64,000 bases of DNA from Arsenophonus sp052174455 (GTDB lineage Bacteria; Pseudomonadota; Gammaproteobacteria; Enterobacterales; Enterobacteriaceae): assembly GCA_052174455.1 (NCBI GenBank), contig JBQMRP010000004.1:372001-436000 (forward strand). Direction: 5' to 3'. Below the pieces are notes generated by a model. It made no database searches. It was not told the DNA's origin and saw only the letters and a program-made list of their open reading frames with translations. Below, piece by piece: positions 10,105 to 19,072 of the stretch; the first letter of the stretch is position 1; each line of letters begins with the position of its first letter. Both the position numbers and the translations under genes were made by a program.

Positions 10105-11520
10105 CTTTACAAGAAGCCTATTTTTGTAATGAGGTTTCTTAGATGGTGGCGTATCATTCTGCTATTAATTTTATAGATAATTTTAATGATATAGATATCA
10201 TATTCTATGATATTGTGCTCTATATAAATATCCACAAAACTAGATATTATTATAATCCCTTGCATGAACTCATTTGTAATAATGGATGACAGCTGATAAG
10301 CACTGTTATTGAAACTCAGCTCGAAGCGGTACTGCAAAAACATGTAAATACTGCCTTGTCTATACGGATCTCATTCGTAGTTCATAACGGTTATATATTA
10401 CAGAGAATCATACAAATGGCTATTGGTGATGTTGAGATTAAAGTGACTAAGGTCAGAAATTTTCAGTTGGCAACAGCATATTCTTTAAATCTCATTGTGG
10501 CTTCACCTTATCTGAAATCTGCAAAAGTAGCGAAAAGTTGTTATCATGGCCTTTGCATCCGTATAAGCCATAAGGCATTACCAATCGATAGCTCAGGAAC
10601 CTATATAGGTGCTTCTCAATAAAAAAGTAGATGATCTTTTTTTGCAAGTACTATTAGCAGATTAAAACAGCAATAGTTTAAATAGCATAGCAAATAGTAG
10701 CTGTATAATTTAAGCGATACGAGTTATGTTTTTCTTGGCTGATCCTATAACCGTCTTGTCAGGAAGCTAATCGCCATGACCTCCTGATTATTGTCGACAG
10801 TACTGCGCATGGACGTAAGGAGCTCATTGCACCTAAAAATCGTTATAAGAGTTAGAAAGTTGCACTTGTATCGAACTTTTTTATGATTGTGATCACATGG
10901 TTTAATCGTATTTCTCAGACTTCCTATTAGAGGATCTAAGTGCTTTGTTTTTTAGAATGTAATGGGGGCGCTAAAAGGATATTCTTTGATATTTACCACC
11001 AACGTTGTTTGGTGGTAAATAAAACAGGTAATATACTAGCTTCATTCGACAAAAGGAATGCACAGAAAATTAAGGCAGCTGCCGTAGGTTTGATTAGAAG
11101 AAAGCCGAGATGCTGCTGATAAAGATTTGATGTTTCTGTTGGTAAAGTTATCAGCCAATATCCTGAATCGATGAAGAACTTGGAGAAAGAGTGAGAAGAA
11201 TAACTGACATTCTATACCTTCCAGTAAATGCACTGGCATCAATAAAAACAGTAAATTCGGATTGAATTAGCTTTTGCGATAGTAAAGCTATGAAGCCGAT
11301 TCCCTAAGCAACTGTAGTTCGAAAAATATCCCATTAATGTTATTTAAACTCCTCCCGTTTACTTAGAAACGCTAGAACTGTCAAAAGAGATTTTGACCTG
11401 CTTGTCCATGCTGGTAAACAGCATTTAATTTTAAGGATTAAAAAAAGATTTACAAAACATCAGAGCGGAATCTAGGCCTGACAGTCATATGCTAGATGTG
11501 CTAATAACTCGATTAAAAGA
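10105..11520 (+). mobile_element. IS256-family remnant, near full length (copy e)
   Basis: The left end is near 10110 and the right end near 11505 (CATATGCTAGATGTGC). An 88-codon open stretch at 10356-10622 still reads GDVEIKVTKVRN and later PYLKSAKVAKS. This matches the conserved 'GD(I/V)E(I/V)KVP..R' and PPYLKRAKSVEE segments of IS256 (mutator) transposases. The C-terminal part (11170-11330) keeps an EELL-FYAFP...IRT pattern. Several stops, so inactive. Confidence 0.72.
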
Positions 11521-11559
11521 TAAGACAGAAATGAGATGTTGAAAGATATTCTGTTATAC

Positions 11560-11815
11560 CACTGTAATCTCTTTACCTTAGTCACTTTAATCTCAACCTC
11601 ACTAATACCAATTTTTGTATAGTTTATGGTAAATAATCGCTATGAACGACACCATGAACGCTATCGATAAAGGCAATGTTCAGAATATTAGTGCTACAAC
11701 GACTTTGAGCTAACCCTTAACAGCGTGCGTCTATGAATCCATTAGTACAATTATGTATGCGTTCATGTAATAGATTATAGATAACACCTAGTTTTGCAGA
11801 TATCTGTAAGATAAA
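11560..11815 (-). mobile_element. IS256-family fragment, N-terminal part (copy f)
   Basis: The minus strand reads ISEVEIKVTKV, the same transposase segment as copy e but inverted. It is truncated by the IS1595 remnant that follows. With copy e it forms a tail-to-tail pair. Confidence 0.6.
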
Positions 11816-12210
11816 CCTTTAAATGAAGTAGTGATAATGCCATCTAAACACTGTTTTTAAATCAATACCTATTTGTTCGGTAACTACATAAAGTGAAGTT
11901 ATTTAACATACATCACAAACAACTAAACTATTTATCCTTGTAATGTAGTTTTGCTAGAGGACATTCAGTAAGGTTATTGATATTTTTCCTGCAATAATGG
12001 ATTTCACAATGATATTACTGTGTAACTCTAGTGAATGTTTCTAACGGATAACATATTCACTATGACAATATTGGTAAGATAAAGTGAAATAAGTTGTAAT
12101 TCAATAATATGAATAGATATCATCTAACATATTGTCGCTGAGCCAACTAATGAGATTTAGTTTTATGTTGGTATGATGTAATTAGTGAGTTTCTTTGATC
12201 TTTATGATTG
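11815..12210 (-). mobile_element. IS1595-family remnant, N-terminal part (copy D)
   Basis: Aligns with 34440-34840 and 36800-37250, for example at the TGATATTACTGTGTAACTCTAGTGAA-like block and the GGACATTCAGTAAGGTT block. Only the part upstream of the transposase catalytic core is left. Family assigned from copy C near 62930. Confidence 0.5.
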
Positions 12211-12418
12211 TTTGCTTTTTTATAGAAGTGATATATGGAAAATCCTTTATACAGCCATAATGGATTTCTACTAATAACCTCTTATTAAGATAGCCTCATA
12301 AAATAGCATTCAAACTCTAAGACACGATAAAAATTAATATTTTTCCTATTATTATAGGTTAAAAAGAAATAATAAAATTATTATATAGTGAAATGTAATT
12401 TTTATAAGATTTTTATCA

Positions 12419-12505
12419 TGGTGCCCAAGGCGGGACTTGAACCCGCACGGCTTTAAAGCCGAGGGATTTTAAATCCCTTGTGTCTACCAATTTCACCACC
12501 TGGGC
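12419..12505 (-). tRNA. tRNA-Leu (anticodon TAA)
   Basis: Class II tRNA with a long variable arm. The acceptor GCCCAGG pairs with CCTTGGGC (one G-T). The T loop is GGTTCAAGTCC, the anticodon loop is ATTTAAAA with UAA, and CCA is encoded. Last gene of a Gly-Cys-Leu tRNA cluster that corresponds to E. coli glyW-cysT-leuZ next to pgsA. Confidence 0.95.
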
Positions 12506-12512
12506 TAAATTT

Positions 12513-12586
12513 TGGAGGCGCGTCCCGGAGTCGAACCGAGGTAGACGGATTTGCAATCCGCTGCATGGCCACTCTGCCAACGCGCC
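12513..12586 (-). tRNA. tRNA-Cys (anticodon GCA)
   Basis: Acceptor GGCGCGT pairs with ACGCGCC. The anticodon stem-loop is CGGATTGCAAATCCG, the T arm is GGTTCGACTCC, and CCA is encoded. Nearly identical to E. coli cysT. It lies 7 bases upstream of the tRNA-Leu gene in the same transcript. Confidence 0.96.
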
Positions 12587-12623
12587 CTTTACTAAAATCT
12601 AGGTTATATATATGGTAGAATAT

Positions 12624-12699
<76 letters not shown>

Positions 12700-12752
12700 A
12701 TTTTTCTATGCTTATTTATTTTTTTAAAACTAGTATCTTCTGATACACTATA

Positions 12753-12780
12753 TATTTACTTGTTTCTTGTATTGAGTCAA
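12753..12780 (-). promoter_or_regulatory. candidate promoter of the Gly-Cys-Leu tRNA cluster
   Basis: On the minus strand, TTGACT (12780-12775) is followed after 16 bases by TAAATA (12758-12753), about 55 bases before the first tRNA. It is close to the sigma-70 consensus, but AT-rich sequence makes chance -10 boxes common; the TTGACT is the better evidence. Confidence 0.45.
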
Positions 12781-12827
12781 TACAATTATTGATTAATTTG
12801 ATTTGTTCGATATTTTTAATAATTTGA

Positions 12828-13379
12828 TTATATTTCATTCAAATTCCTCCAGGATCCAGATAAGTATTGAAACATAGACCAAAACGTTAAAATAATCGTA
12901 AAATAAAGCAATATAATAGCAATTAGTTCAATTTGGATATTAGGATGCCACATCAATCCTATTAATGAGAGCATCTGAGCTGCTGTTTTAAATTTTCCAA
13001 TCCAAGAAACAGCTACACAACTACGTTTACCTACCTCAGCCATCCATTCTCGTAATGAAGAAATAATGATTTCACGTGCAATCATAGTTACTGTTGGTAA
13101 TGTAACTAACCAGGTATGATAATATTCAGTTACTAATACTAGTGCCGTTACTAGCATAATTTTATCAGCTACCGGATCTAAAAACGTACCAAATTTAGTT
13201 GTTTGTTGCCACCTCCTAGCAAGAAAACCGTCAAACCAATCAGTTAACGCAGCAATGATAAAAAGAAATGCACATACAAAAGGCCCCCAATAAAAAGGAA
13301 GATAAAAAAATAATACAAAAAACGGAATTAATATGATACGAAAAAGTGTTAACCAAGTTGGAATATTTAATTGGATCAT
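12828..13379 (-). CDS. pgsA: CDP-diacylglycerol-glycerol-3-phosphate 3-phosphatidyltransferase
   Basis: Makes phosphatidylglycerol phosphate from CDP-diacylglycerol and glycerol-3-phosphate, the committed step to phosphatidylglycerol, in the inner membrane. About 183 residues (E. coli 182). The CDP-alcohol phosphatidyltransferase signature DG..AR........G...D...D is complete in DGFLARRWQQTTKFGTFLDP followed by VAD (about residues 52-74). Four or more membrane helices. Start taken at ATG (MIQLNIPTW), which matches the family; an upstream in-frame TTG would add seven residues. It follows uvrC by about 58 bases and precedes the tRNA cluster, as in E. coli. Confidence 0.95.
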   Translation of the reverse strand: MIQLNIPTWLTLFRIILIPFFVLFFYLPFYWGPFVCAFLFIIAALTDWFDGFLARRWQQTTKFGTFLDPVADKIMLVTALVLVTEYYHTWLVTLPTVTMIAREIIISSLREWMAEVGKRSCVAVSWIGKFKTAAQMLSLIGLMWHPNIQIELIAIILLYFTIILTFWSMFQYLSGSWRNLNEI

Positions 13380-13436
13380 AATATATAGTTGTTTGATCAA
13401 TATAAAATATACATATAGTTCAACTACCTATGCTTA

Positions 13437-15266
13437 TTACTTCAATGCATTATAAATTTTTTTTGCTAGTGTATATGAAATTGTTGGCACTTTTGTGATT
13501 TCATCAAGACTGGCATTACGCAAAGCTTGCAATCCTCCCATATATTTAAGTATCGTTTGCCGACGTTTAGGACCTATTCCTTCAATAGACTCTAAGGTAC
13601 TGGTATTTCTAACCTTTGCTCTATGTTGACGATGCCCTATAATAGCGTGATTATGTGATTCATCACGAATATTTTGTATTAAGTGTAGGGCAGGTGAATC
13701 AGGTGGTAACGAAAAACCTTCGTCATTAGGTTTAAAGAATAATGTTTCTAAGCCAGTTTTGCGATTATTTCCTTTAGCTACCCCTATTAATTTAGGGCGT
13801 GTAATGTCCCAATCGACATTTAATGTCTTGAATACACTGATTGCTTGAGTTAGTTGTCCTTTACCACCATCAATAAAAATTACATCCGGCACTTTATTTT
13901 TATCTATATATTTACCATAACGTTTCGTTAAAACCTGATGCATAGCAGCATAATCATCACCAGGCGTAATATCAATTATATTATAACGACGATATTCACA
14001 GCGTAATGGTCCATTACTATCAAAAACAATACAAGATGCTACAGTTTGCTGTCCAAATGTATGACTAATGTCAAAAGATTCTATACGATAGATTTTATCT
14101 AGTTTTAGTAAGGAAGCTAATGCCTCCATTCTTTTATGAATAGTTGATTGTTGTGCAACTTTTGTTGTTAATGCTGTTGCTGCATTAATGCGAGCTAGTT
14201 TTAAATATTTAGCTTTTATTCCTCGTGGTTGCACATGAATGCTAATTTTATGCCCCGCTATTTTAGTCAAAAATTTAGCAAATAGTGCTTTTTCCGGTAA
14301 TAAAAAATCTAATAATATTTCTTCGGGTAAAGAACGAATTTTATTACCTTGTAAATAAAATTGACCTAAAAATGTTTGCACAATTTCACTTACTTGCGTG
14401 TTTTTTGGAATCTTTGGATAATAAGTACGACTACCAAGTACTTTTCTTTGCCGAATAAAAAGCACTTGAATACAGGCAACTCCTAAGTGATAAGCAACGC
14501 TAATTACATCTAAATCTTGCGTATTACCGGTGACAAATTGTTGCTCTGTAACCGCTCTAACGGCTTGTATTTGATCGCGATAACGTGCTGAATATTCAAA
14601 CTTAAGAGCTTGACTGGATTGTTCCATATTTTGAATTAGTTGATTAAGAACTTGCTTATCCTTACCTGATAAAAATAATCGAACATATTCTACTTGTTGA
14701 TTATATTCTGAATTAGAAACTAACCCATTAACGCAGGGGGCAAGACAACGATTAATTTGGTATTGGAGACATGGTCTGGATCGATTGCGATAGATACTAT
14801 CTTCACACTGACGCACTGGAAAAATCTTTTGTAATAAAACTAGTGTTTCTTTGACGGCATGAACACCTGGAAATGGGCCAAAATAGTCGCCCTTTGTCTT
14901 CATGGAGCCACGAAACATAGTCAAGCGTGGATGCTTATCTGCACTTAAAAAAATATAAGGATAGGATTTATCATCCCTTAGCAAAACATTATAACGCGGT
15001 TGATAAAGTTTAATATAATTATGTTCAAGTAATAAAGCCTCTGTTTCTGTATATGTTACGGTAACATTAATTTGAGCAATATTTTTAATAAGTTGTTCCG
15101 TTTTACGGCTTGTTACTTCTTTTCTAAAATAGCTTGTTAAACGTTTTTTTAAATCTTTCGCTTTACCGACATAGATGATTATCCCAGATTCATCATACAT
15201 ACAATATATACCTGGTTGGTTAGTTACTGTCTGCAAAAATACTTTCGGATTAAATAGTTCAGGCAC
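13437..15266 (-). CDS. uvrC: excinuclease ABC subunit C
   Basis: Intact 609-residue protein (E. coli 610). With UvrAB it makes both incisions around bulky DNA lesions. The N-terminal GIY-YIG nuclease shows PGIYCMYDESGIIIYVGKAK (about 18-37). Next come a CLAPC Cys motif (about residue 176), a UVR domain near 203-238, the RNase H-like C-terminal nuclease with SFDISH (about 397) and VIFIDGGKGQL (about 466), and paired helix-hairpin-helix motifs at the end (IEGIGPKRRQTILKYMG). GTG start. In E. coli uvrY lies upstream; here that place holds an IS256 composite, so uvrY has gone. Retained while mutL is dead, so excision repair outlasts mismatch repair. Confidence 0.96.
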   Translation of the reverse strand: MPELFNPKVFLQTVTNQPGIYCMYDESGIIIYVGKAKDLKKRLTSYFRKEVTSRKTEQLIKNIAQINVTVTYTETEALLLEHNYIKLYQPRYNVLLRDDKSYPYIFLSADKHPRLTMFRGSMKTKGDYFGPFPGVHAVKETLVLLQKIFPVRQCEDSIYRNRSRPCLQYQINRCLAPCVNGLVSNSEYNQQVEYVRLFLSGKDKQVLNQLIQNMEQSSQALKFEYSARYRDQIQAVRAVTEQQFVTGNTQDLDVISVAYHLGVACIQVLFIRQRKVLGSRTYYPKIPKNTQVSEIVQTFLGQFYLQGNKIRSLPEEILLDFLLPEKALFAKFLTKIAGHKISIHVQPRGIKAKYLKLARINAATALTTKVAQQSTIHKRMEALASLLKLDKIYRIESFDISHTFGQQTVASCIVFDSNGPLRCEYRRYNIIDITPGDDYAAMHQVLTKRYGKYIDKNKVPDVIFIDGGKGQLTQAISVFKTLNVDWDITRPKLIGVAKGNNRKTGLETLFFKPNDEGFSLPPDSPALHLIQNIRDESHNHAIIGHRQHRAKVRNTSTLESIEGIGPKRRQTILKYMGGLQALRNASLDEITKVPTISYTLAKKIYNALK

Positions 15267-15344
15267 TATAATAAAACTCTCTGTTTGAATTAATTTATTG
15301 GTTATGGTTATATGATTTAATTTTATTTCACTATAAAAAGTATT

Positions 15345-15985
15345 AACAAATTTGGTGTAGATGGTTAAACTTCACTCGAATGATTCGTAAATCTATTTTT
15401 CATCCTTAAATTTTTGTGGTTATTTTTAGCAACCAGGTTAGCAAGTTAAATCTCCTTAGTTGATTTTATCTCCTTTTATCGCTGAAAAATATTTTTCTTG
15501 AAAACCTTGCCAATAAGTATAAAAGGCTTTATTAGCGGCATTGTAACTATCTGGATAGGCGGTCACCACTAATAAAGCCATCTTTAACTTTTGATGTTTG
15601 CATTTTTTAGGGAGTAAAAAAATGCACATTAGCTATTTTGTATATCAACAGCGTTGGTGTTATATTTTTGGAAATATGTTGATTATTTGCTTCAAAAAAC
15701 TAAGAGCAGCGTCTCCCGTCGTAGTATGCATTGGAGATATGGATAAGTTATGCTATAGTAAGTCATTAATAAGTTTGTCGGCTAGAATTCAGTTGGCTTT
15801 TTGCTCTAAATAAATCACCTTCGACCGAGACGAATTTCTTATTACCCATTCAGTGGCGCCGATAATAAGCAGTAGGAAAAGGAAAAATTAGCTTCCTAAC
15901 AAGTCCGGTTAGGCCATCAGCCAAAAAATAAATGTAGCGCGTATCATTTAAATCACGAAACCGACATTACCTATGCTTTTAAACA
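15345..15985 (-). mobile_element. IS256-family remnant, right half (copy g, part 1)
   Basis: The right end at about 15350 and the middle of the element lie on the minus strand. At about 15985 the match switches abruptly to an inverted right half (next entry). The internal block CTTCCTAACAAG--GGTTAG matches GTCAGGAAGCTAATCG of copy e in inverse. Confidence 0.6.
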
Positions 15986-16295
15986 ATTCTAACGCTTAGT
16001 ATCAATAAGAACAAGGAATCTGATTGAACCGGTTTTTTTGATAGCGAACTTTATGAAACTGATGTGTAAAAGTATTATATTTCAAGAAAATAACCCTTTT
16101 AATTGTATTTAAACTATTGCAGTTTGTTTAGAAAAGCTTAAACTAACTTAATGGAATTAGTTTGCTTATTCTAGTGCTAAACAAAGCCAAAATTAAGGAT
16201 GTGAAGCAGATTTACGAAGCATTGAAGTTAAAGTCTGACAGGCAGACATCAGGTTTTCTAATAACCCGCAAGATATTCCTTTAATACCTAATAGT
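15985..16295 (+). mobile_element. IS256-family remnant, right end (copy g, part 2)
   Basis: The plus-strand C-terminal part of the transposase reads TAGTATCAATAAGAACAAGG, equal to the SIRTTN segment. It continues to a right end near 16285 (CAGGTTTTCTAATAAC). Both outer ends of the composite are therefore right ends, which fits recombination between inverted copies at the uvrC/rplI synteny break. Confidence 0.58.
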
Positions 16296-16419
16296 GATAA
16301 AAAGAAAAATAGTTACCTTTATAGGTTCATTAATAACAGCAATGAATTAGTTTGCAGAAATTAGAACAAAAATACAGTTAATATTGGTTTTTTATTTATG
16401 TCTTATAATCATAAGGCAA

Positions 16420-16869
16420 TTATTTAGCAATAATATTCACATTCCGTTTTGTAAAATAATTACTATGCACTTGGAAATGAACTTCGTGTTCACCAATAGT
16501 ACGCAATACACCATTTGGTAAGCGAATTTCACTTTTCATGACTTTAACACCAGCAGCAGTGACTGCTTGAGCAATATCACGAGTCCCGATTGAACCAAAC
16601 AGTTTACCTTGATCACCAGCTTTAGAAGCGATGGTTATTGTTTCTAATGAATTAATTTTTTCAGCCCGGTCTTTGGCTAAAGCTAGAGTATTGGCTAATT
16701 TACCTTCTAATTCAATACGGCGCGCTTCAAAAAATTCAATATTCTTTTTAGTTGCAGAAACAGCTTTTCCATTCGGAACTAAATAATTACGGGCATAACC
16801 AGCTTTAACGTCAACTTTATCACCCAGGCTACCCAGGTTTGCTATTTTATCCAGTAAAATAATTTGCAT
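16420..16869 (-). CDS. rplI: 50S ribosomal protein L9
   Basis: Intact 149 residues, as in E. coli. The N-terminal RNA-binding lobe is MQIILLDKIANLGSLGDKV...KAGYARNYLVPNGKA (about 1-40, the L9 signature). A long connecting helix covers about 45-75, followed by the C-terminal lobe. It binds 23S rRNA at the base of the L1 stalk. Last gene of the rpsF-priB-rpsR-rplI operon, 39 bases after rpsR. Confidence 0.97.
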   Translation of the reverse strand: MQIILLDKIANLGSLGDKVDVKAGYARNYLVPNGKAVSATKKNIEFFEARRIELEGKLANTLALAKDRAEKINSLETITIASKAGDQGKLFGSIGTRDIAQAVTAAGVKVMKSEIRLPNGVLRTIGEHEVHFQVHSNYFTKRNVNIIAK

Positions 16870-16908
16870 TATCTTATCCTCATTATGTCATTAAATGGGC
16901 CATATCAA

Positions 16909-17133
16909 TTACTGATGATCAGTATATGGCAATAGAGAGAGGTAACGGGCGCGTTTGATAGCACGAGCAAGTTGACGCTGGTATTTTGCACGAGTACCAG
17001 TGATACGACTTGGTACAATTTTACCACTTTCAGTGATGTAGTTTTTTAGTGTCGCGATATCTTTATAATCAATTTCTTGAACGCCTTCTGCTGTGAAACG
17101 GCAGAATTTACGACGACGGAAATAACGTGCCAT
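16909..17133 (-). CDS. rpsR: 30S ribosomal protein S18
   Basis: Intact 74 residues (E. coli 75). [34 protein letters not shown] is nearly the E. coli sequence, with the basic C-terminal [10 protein letters not shown]. It forms a heterodimer with S6 on the platform of the 30S subunit, and the two genes share this operon. Lies 4 bases from priB. Confidence 0.97.
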
Positions 17134-17137
17134 TTAG

Positions 17138-17455
17138 CTAGTCTCCAGAATCTATCAATTCAATTTGTTCGGCGTGAAGTACTAAGTTATTTAAGCCATT
17201 AGTGCCCTGATGGTTGCTAATAAAACCGATAATAGTGGCCCGACTATCAACCGTTATACTATCAGTTAACTGTTGTAATTTTTGTCCGCTGGCAATAATG
17301 GTTATTTTACACCACACTTTCCGATTAAAACCGGCCTCCTTCTGTAGTGAGGAATGCTCGAGTATAAACTGACAGTTAGGAATTCCAGCTGGACTGACTT
17401 TTCTTATCGGTGTATTAAAAATTTTTCCTGATAGAACCAATCGATTAGTATTCAT
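17138..17455 (-). CDS. priB: primosomal replication protein N
   Basis: 105 residues (E. coli 104), a single OB fold. Residues N-L-SGKI (start), GIP-C-F-LEH, the ITIIASGQ strand and GFIS-HQGTNGLN-LVLHAEQIE (end) match PriB. Binds single-stranded DNA and joins PriA and DnaT in replication restart at stalled forks. Sits between rpsF and rpsR as in E. coli. The 8 bases after the rpsF stop imply coupled translation. Confidence 0.94.
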   Translation of the reverse strand: MNTNRLVLSGKIFNTPIRKVSPAGIPNCQFILEHSSLQKEAGFNRKVWCKITIIASGQKLQQLTDSITVDSRATIIGFISNHQGTNGLNNLVLHAEQIELIDSGD

Positions 17456-17463
17456 ATGTAAAC

Positions 17464-17856
17464 TTACTCTTCAGAGTTCTCAACTTCCTCAATTTTTTCC
17501 AGTTCTTCATTAATAAAATCACGATTACGACGATCGTCTTTGGCTTTAACTATTGGAGAAGCTTCAGTAACCACATGCTTAATACGCATAACCATGCTGC
17601 GGACAACGGCATCGTTAAATCGGAAATTTGTTTCTAATTCATTAATTACTTCTTTTGGTACTTCAATATTCATTAGAATATAGTGTGCTTTATGTAATTT
17701 ATTAATTGGATAAGCCAATTGACGGCGACCCCAGTCTTCCAAGCGATGGATTTGACCTTGCGCTTTGATAATAGAATTACTATAACGCTCAATCATACCT
17801 GCAACTTGCTCACTTTGGTCTGGGTGAACCATAAAAACGATTTCGTAATGACGCAT
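17464..17856 (-). CDS. rpsF: 30S ribosomal protein S6
   Basis: Intact 130 residues (E. coli 131-135). MRHYEIVFMVHPDQSEQVAGMI (cut for length), RLEDWGRRQLAYPINKLHKA and YILMNIE are S6 signatures; the acidic C-terminal tail (EELEKIEEVENSEE) is the part glutamylated by RimK in E. coli. First gene of the operon. It is preceded by a leader with two hairpins and a good promoter candidate. Confidence 0.97.
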   Translation of the reverse strand: MRHYEIVFMVHPDQSEQVAGMIERYSNSIIKAQGQIHRLEDWGRRQLAYPINKLHKAHYILMNIEVPKEVINELETNFRFNDAVVRSMVMRIKHVVTEASPIVKAKDDRRNRDFINEELEKIEEVENSEE

Positions 17857-17880
17857 GAGTTTTTATCCTTATGAGTTAAT

Positions 17881-17923
17881 CAGCCTCCTATCAGTGTCAG
17901 CTGTAACCCTTGTGTAAGCAAGG
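17881..17923 (-). promoter_or_regulatory. rpsF leader hairpins (possible S6:S18 autoregulatory site)
   Basis: The leader has a stem CCTTG/CAAGG (17908-17923) followed by a CAGC...GCTG stem enclosing TGACACTGATAGGAG (17881-17903). This lies just before the rpsF ribosome binding site. S6:S18 is known to bind the rpsF leader in many bacteria; that this structure is the target is inference, but it is conserved in an otherwise AT-eroded region. Confidence 0.4.
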
Positions 17924-17960
17924 AAAACTTATTTAAGCAAAGCTGAAAAATTAACGCATA

Positions 17961-17989
17961 ACTATAACTATACTTGAATTAAAATTCAA
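17961..17989 (-). promoter_or_regulatory. candidate promoter of the rpsF operon
   Basis: Minus-strand TTGAAT (17989-17984), a 17-base spacer, then TATAGT (17966-17961), about 105 bases before the rpsF ATG. An inverted repeat TTGAATTTTAATTCAA covers the -35 box. Confidence 0.5.
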
Positions 17990-18045
17990 GTAATAAAGTA
18001 AATTATTACTTTTTATACATTAATTAGATTAGGTAATGTTATTAA

Positions 18046-18071
18046 CATTACCAATAACGTTATTGGTAATG
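18046..18071. other. 26-base palindrome at the rlmB stop codon
   Basis: A perfect palindrome (CATTACCAATAAC / GTTATTGGTAATG) spans the last codons and stop of rlmB. A second, overlapping hairpin GGTAATGTT...AACATTACC lies at 18032-18052 and shares the CATTACC arm, so the two structures exclude each other. It may terminate rlmB or protect the transcript end. No U-run follows on the minus strand. Confidence 0.45.
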
Positions 18072-18803
18072 ACTGCGCCGTTGACGTACTGCTTCGAATA
18101 AACAAATCCCAGTTGTAACAGAGACATTTAAAGACGAAACTATTCCTGCCATTGGAATGCTAATTAGTTCATTACAATGCTCCCTTGTTAATCGACGCAT
18201 ACCTTTATCTTCAGCCCCCATCAGGAATGCAATAGCTCCGGTTAATTTACTCTCATATAATGTATGATTTGCGTCACATGCGGTACCAATAATCCAAATA
18301 TGCTGCTTCTGCAATTGACGTAGAATCCGCGCAAGATTGGTAACTCGTATTAATGGAATATTCTCAGCTGCACCACAGGCAACTTTCTTAGCGATTGCAT
18401 TAAGTTGAGCTGATTTATTCTTTGGTACAATAACTGCATCAACACCCGCTGCCTCTGCGTTACGTAAACAAGCACCTAAGTTATGTGGATCGGTAATACC
18501 ATCTAATATAAGTAAAAATGGTGATTGCACCTGAGAAATAATGATATCTAAATCACTCTCTTGATATTGTCGTCCGGATTTTATTTGGATGAAAATACCC
18601 TGATGAACTGCATTTTCTGTCTGCCTATCCATCCATTGACGATTAACTAACTGAATAATAATACCAAATTTTTTAAGCTGGTTAATAATCGGCAATAAAC
18701 GTTTATCTTTACGTTCTTTTAGTATATAAACTTGTTTTAAACAAGAAGGATTGCGTTCCAGTAGTGCTTGCACTGCATGAATACCATAAATAATTTCACT
18801 CAT
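18060..18803 (-). CDS. rlmB: 23S rRNA (guanosine-2'-O-)-methyltransferase
   Basis: Intact 247 residues (E. coli 243). Methylates the 2'-O of G2251 in the peptidyltransferase P-loop of 23S rRNA with S-adenosylmethionine. The N-terminal substrate-binding domain (IYGIHAVQALLERNP) covers about 1-75, followed by the SPOUT knot domain. The three SPOUT motifs are visible: DGITDPHNLGACLRNAEAAG (about 100-119), LMGAEDKGMRRL (about 194-205) and IPMAGIVSSLNVSVTTGI (about 215-232). Downstream of rnr on the same strand, as in E. coli. Confidence 0.95.
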   Translation of the reverse strand: MSEIIYGIHAVQALLERNPSCLKQVYILKERKDKRLLPIINQLKKFGIIIQLVNRQWMDRQTENAVHQGIFIQIKSGRQYQESDLDIIISQVQSPFLLILDGITDPHNLGACLRNAEAAGVDAVIVPKNKSAQLNAIAKKVACGAAENIPLIRVTNLARILRQLQKQHIWIIGTACDANHTLYESKLTGAIAFLMGAEDKGMRRLTREHCNELISIPMAGIVSSLNVSVTTGICLFEAVRQRRSHYQ

Positions 18804-19072
18804 AATTTTATCGATTACTTAATAACTCTTAAAAATAGTCAATTATTGCTAATAAATATTAGCAATAAAAATTAAATAATATTTTTGTGTTTTTTTAATA
18901 TCTTTTTTTTCCTTTAATTTTGTTATAATCTTTTTCCTTTTATTAGTACTTTTTTCTTTTTTTTTATTTTGTTTTTTAGTGTTATTATTGCTAATTTATA
19001 GCGTTTAACAAATAAGTTATTAGCTTAAAAATATTTGTGTTGGTTTTTAATCATAATTTTTTATGAGTTAAA

